From Janibacter limosus (GTDB lineage Bacteria; Actinomycetota; Actinomycetes; Actinomycetales; Dermatophilaceae): 64,000 nucleotides of DNA. A model generated the notes under the pieces. It made no database searches. It saw only the letters and a list, made by a program, of their open reading frames with translations, and was not told the origin of the DNA. Below, piece by piece: positions 63,249-64,000 of this stretch (the first letter of the stretch is position 1; every line of letters starts with the position of its first letter). The DNA is taken from contig NZ_CP036164.1 in the NCBI RefSeq assembly GCF_004295485.1, positions 2,170,001-2,234,000 on the forward strand, in the 5' to 3' direction. Position numbers and translations under genes: made by a program.

Positions 63249-63274
63249 GGGCCGTCAGCACCTGCTGGCGGCCC
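63249..63274 (+). terminator. Hairpin, probable original tRNA-Arg terminator
   Basis: GGGCCGTCAGCA pairs with TGCTGGCGGCCC around CC. It lies right after the second att-like copy, where the tRNA terminator would have been before the insertion. It also lies 35 nt beyond the DUF2231 stop. Confidence 0.65.
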
Positions 63275-63308
63275 TTCGTCGTTCCCTGCGCCGCCCCCTC
63301 CCGCCGGA

Positions 63309-63779
63309 TCAGCCCGCCCAGACCGCCCGAGCGCCGGCGTCACCGGTCTTGAAGACGAGGAAGATCACGATCAGGCCCACGATCGGCAGGACAACCCGAA
63401 GGGGTGTGACGAGTGCGCCGTACCGGGCAGCTCGGTCGGAGCGGCCCTCGAGCGGGGTGATGACCGGCAGGACCCACCACGCGACCAGCGAGAGCAGGGC
63501 CAACACCCACATGGACGCCTGGAGGCGCCCGGCCCACATCTCGTGCACCTCGATCAGCTGGCTGCGTTCGCCGAGCGCCTCCTTGAGGCTGTCGCCCGAG
63601 GCAGCAGCGACATAGGTGGCGAGCGCGCCCACGACACTGGCGACGAGCAGGGGCAGCCGGGACCACCACCGCCACCTCGGCGCCAAGCCGTAGGTGATGG
63701 CCAGGAGTGCCGCAGCCGGTGCGAGCACGACGACGAGGTGGACGACGAGCGGGTGCAACGGGAGTCCATTGAAGTTCAT
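63309..63779 (-). CDS. DUF2231 membrane protein
   Basis: A 156-residue protein with four helices and the family N-terminus NGLPLHPLVVHLVVVLAPAA, in which the two His residues are conserved and could bind metal or haem. ATG at 63779 with TAGCCT 7 nt upstream on the minus strand; a longer reading frame of 42 more codons has no support. Function unknown; some relatives are predicted redox or sugar/copper-linked membrane proteins. Confidence 0.8.
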   Translation of the reverse strand: MNFNGLPLHPLVVHLVVVLAPAAALLAITYGLAPRWRWWSRLPLLVASVVGALATYVAAASGDSLKEALGERSQLIEVHEMWAGRLQASMWVLALLSLVAWWVLPVITPLEGRSDRAARYGALVTPLRVVLPIVGLIVIFLVFKTGDAGARAVWAG

Positions 63780-63907
63780 GCCGGTGAGGCTAGGCCTGCC
63801 GACCTGCACACAACCTGTCCATCGCCACCCGGGGGAAGGGGGCCAGTCCCCCCGAGCCACGCACCACCCTCCGTGGTGGGGGGGGCAGGGAGGGAGCACG
63901 GACATGA

Positions 63908-63952
63908 CGAAGGGGGGCGAGCCGGCCTCGTCGGCCGGCGCACCCCCCTTCG
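63908..63952 (-). terminator. Terminator hairpin with CGAAGGGGGG base
   Basis: CGAAGGGGGG (63908-63917) and CCCCCCTTCG (63943-63952) with inner GCCGGCC/GGCCGGC. It lies 12 nt beyond the stop of the gene entering from the right. Confidence 0.75.
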
Positions 63953-63963
63953 CCCGGGTCCGT

Positions 63964-64000
63964 CTACAGGTCCCGGTGGATCTCGACGTCGCGGATCTCC
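63964..64000 (-). CDS. Unidentified CDS, C-terminal fragment (cut by window edge)
   Basis: The minus strand reads EIRDVEIHRDL and a TAG at 63966-63964, directly before a terminator hairpin. Eleven residues are not enough to name a family; the frame is inferred from the hairpin position and codon use. Confidence 0.35.
   Translation of the reverse strand, partial: EIRDVEIHRDL

Overview
The window is about 71% GC by impression, densely coded and gene-rich. Its syntenic block argS-lysA-hom-thrC-thrB-rho-rpmE-prfA-prmC-tsaC-glyA-wecA-atp, together with NucS, the GlgE pathway and GTG-rich starts with frequent leaderless promoters, points to an actinobacterium. Order Micrococcales, perhaps an Intrasporangiaceae relative such as Janibacter, is my inference. 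Most of the window is core chromosome; the only mobile-element trace is a 500-bp scar at a tRNA-Arg gene near the right end.

Layout. 1-3.5 kb: the start of etfB, then a minus-strand run of YbjN-like protein, enoyl-CoA hydratase, methyltransferase, hexapeptide acyltransferase and NIF3-like domain protein. 3.5-14.6 kb: alpha-glucan metabolism (glgX, glgP, glgE, maltokinase, glgB), a GlgE pathway without treS. 14.6-19.9 kb: a YbbN-like thioredoxin/TPR protein, envelope proteins, a Ser/Thr kinase and a thiamine-binding protein. 19.9-34.1 kb: acyl-CoA metabolism with the genes expected of the ethylmalonyl-CoA pathway (thiolase, 3-hydroxybutyryl-CoA dehydrogenase, crotonyl-CoA carboxylase/reductase, epimerase, ethylmalonyl-CoA mutase, MeaB), with a heterodimeric ABC exporter, DUF421, NucS and small genes in between. 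34.6-37.5 kb: a membrane acyltransferase, a STAS protein, PduO-type cobalamin adenosyltransferase (supplying the B12 cofactor of the mutase) and DUF2550. 37.5-46.6 kb: the F1Fo ATP synthase, in which a TM2 gene and a DUF2752 gene separate atpD from atpC. 46.7-62.6 kb: the conserved wecA-glyA-tsaC-prmC-prfA-rpmE / rho / thrB-thrC-hom-lysA-argS block. 62.7-64 kb: tRNA-Arg(CCG), an IS481 remnant between att-like direct repeats, DUF2231 and the tail of an unidentified gene.

Non-coding structure is the most unusual part. (1) A short motif, CGAAGGGRG, occurs about 70 times by eye on both strands, in genes and between them, and inverted pairs of it form the base of many terminator hairpins, an arrangement like known DNA-uptake sequences. 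(2) Three families of dispersed palindromic repeats sit at gene 3' ends; in glgX, glgB, the cobalamin adenosyltransferase gene and a small hypothetical gene the repeat forms the last codons or the stop codon. (3) Most first genes of transcription units show a nAnnnT box 6-7 nt before the start codon, the mark of leaderless mRNAs.
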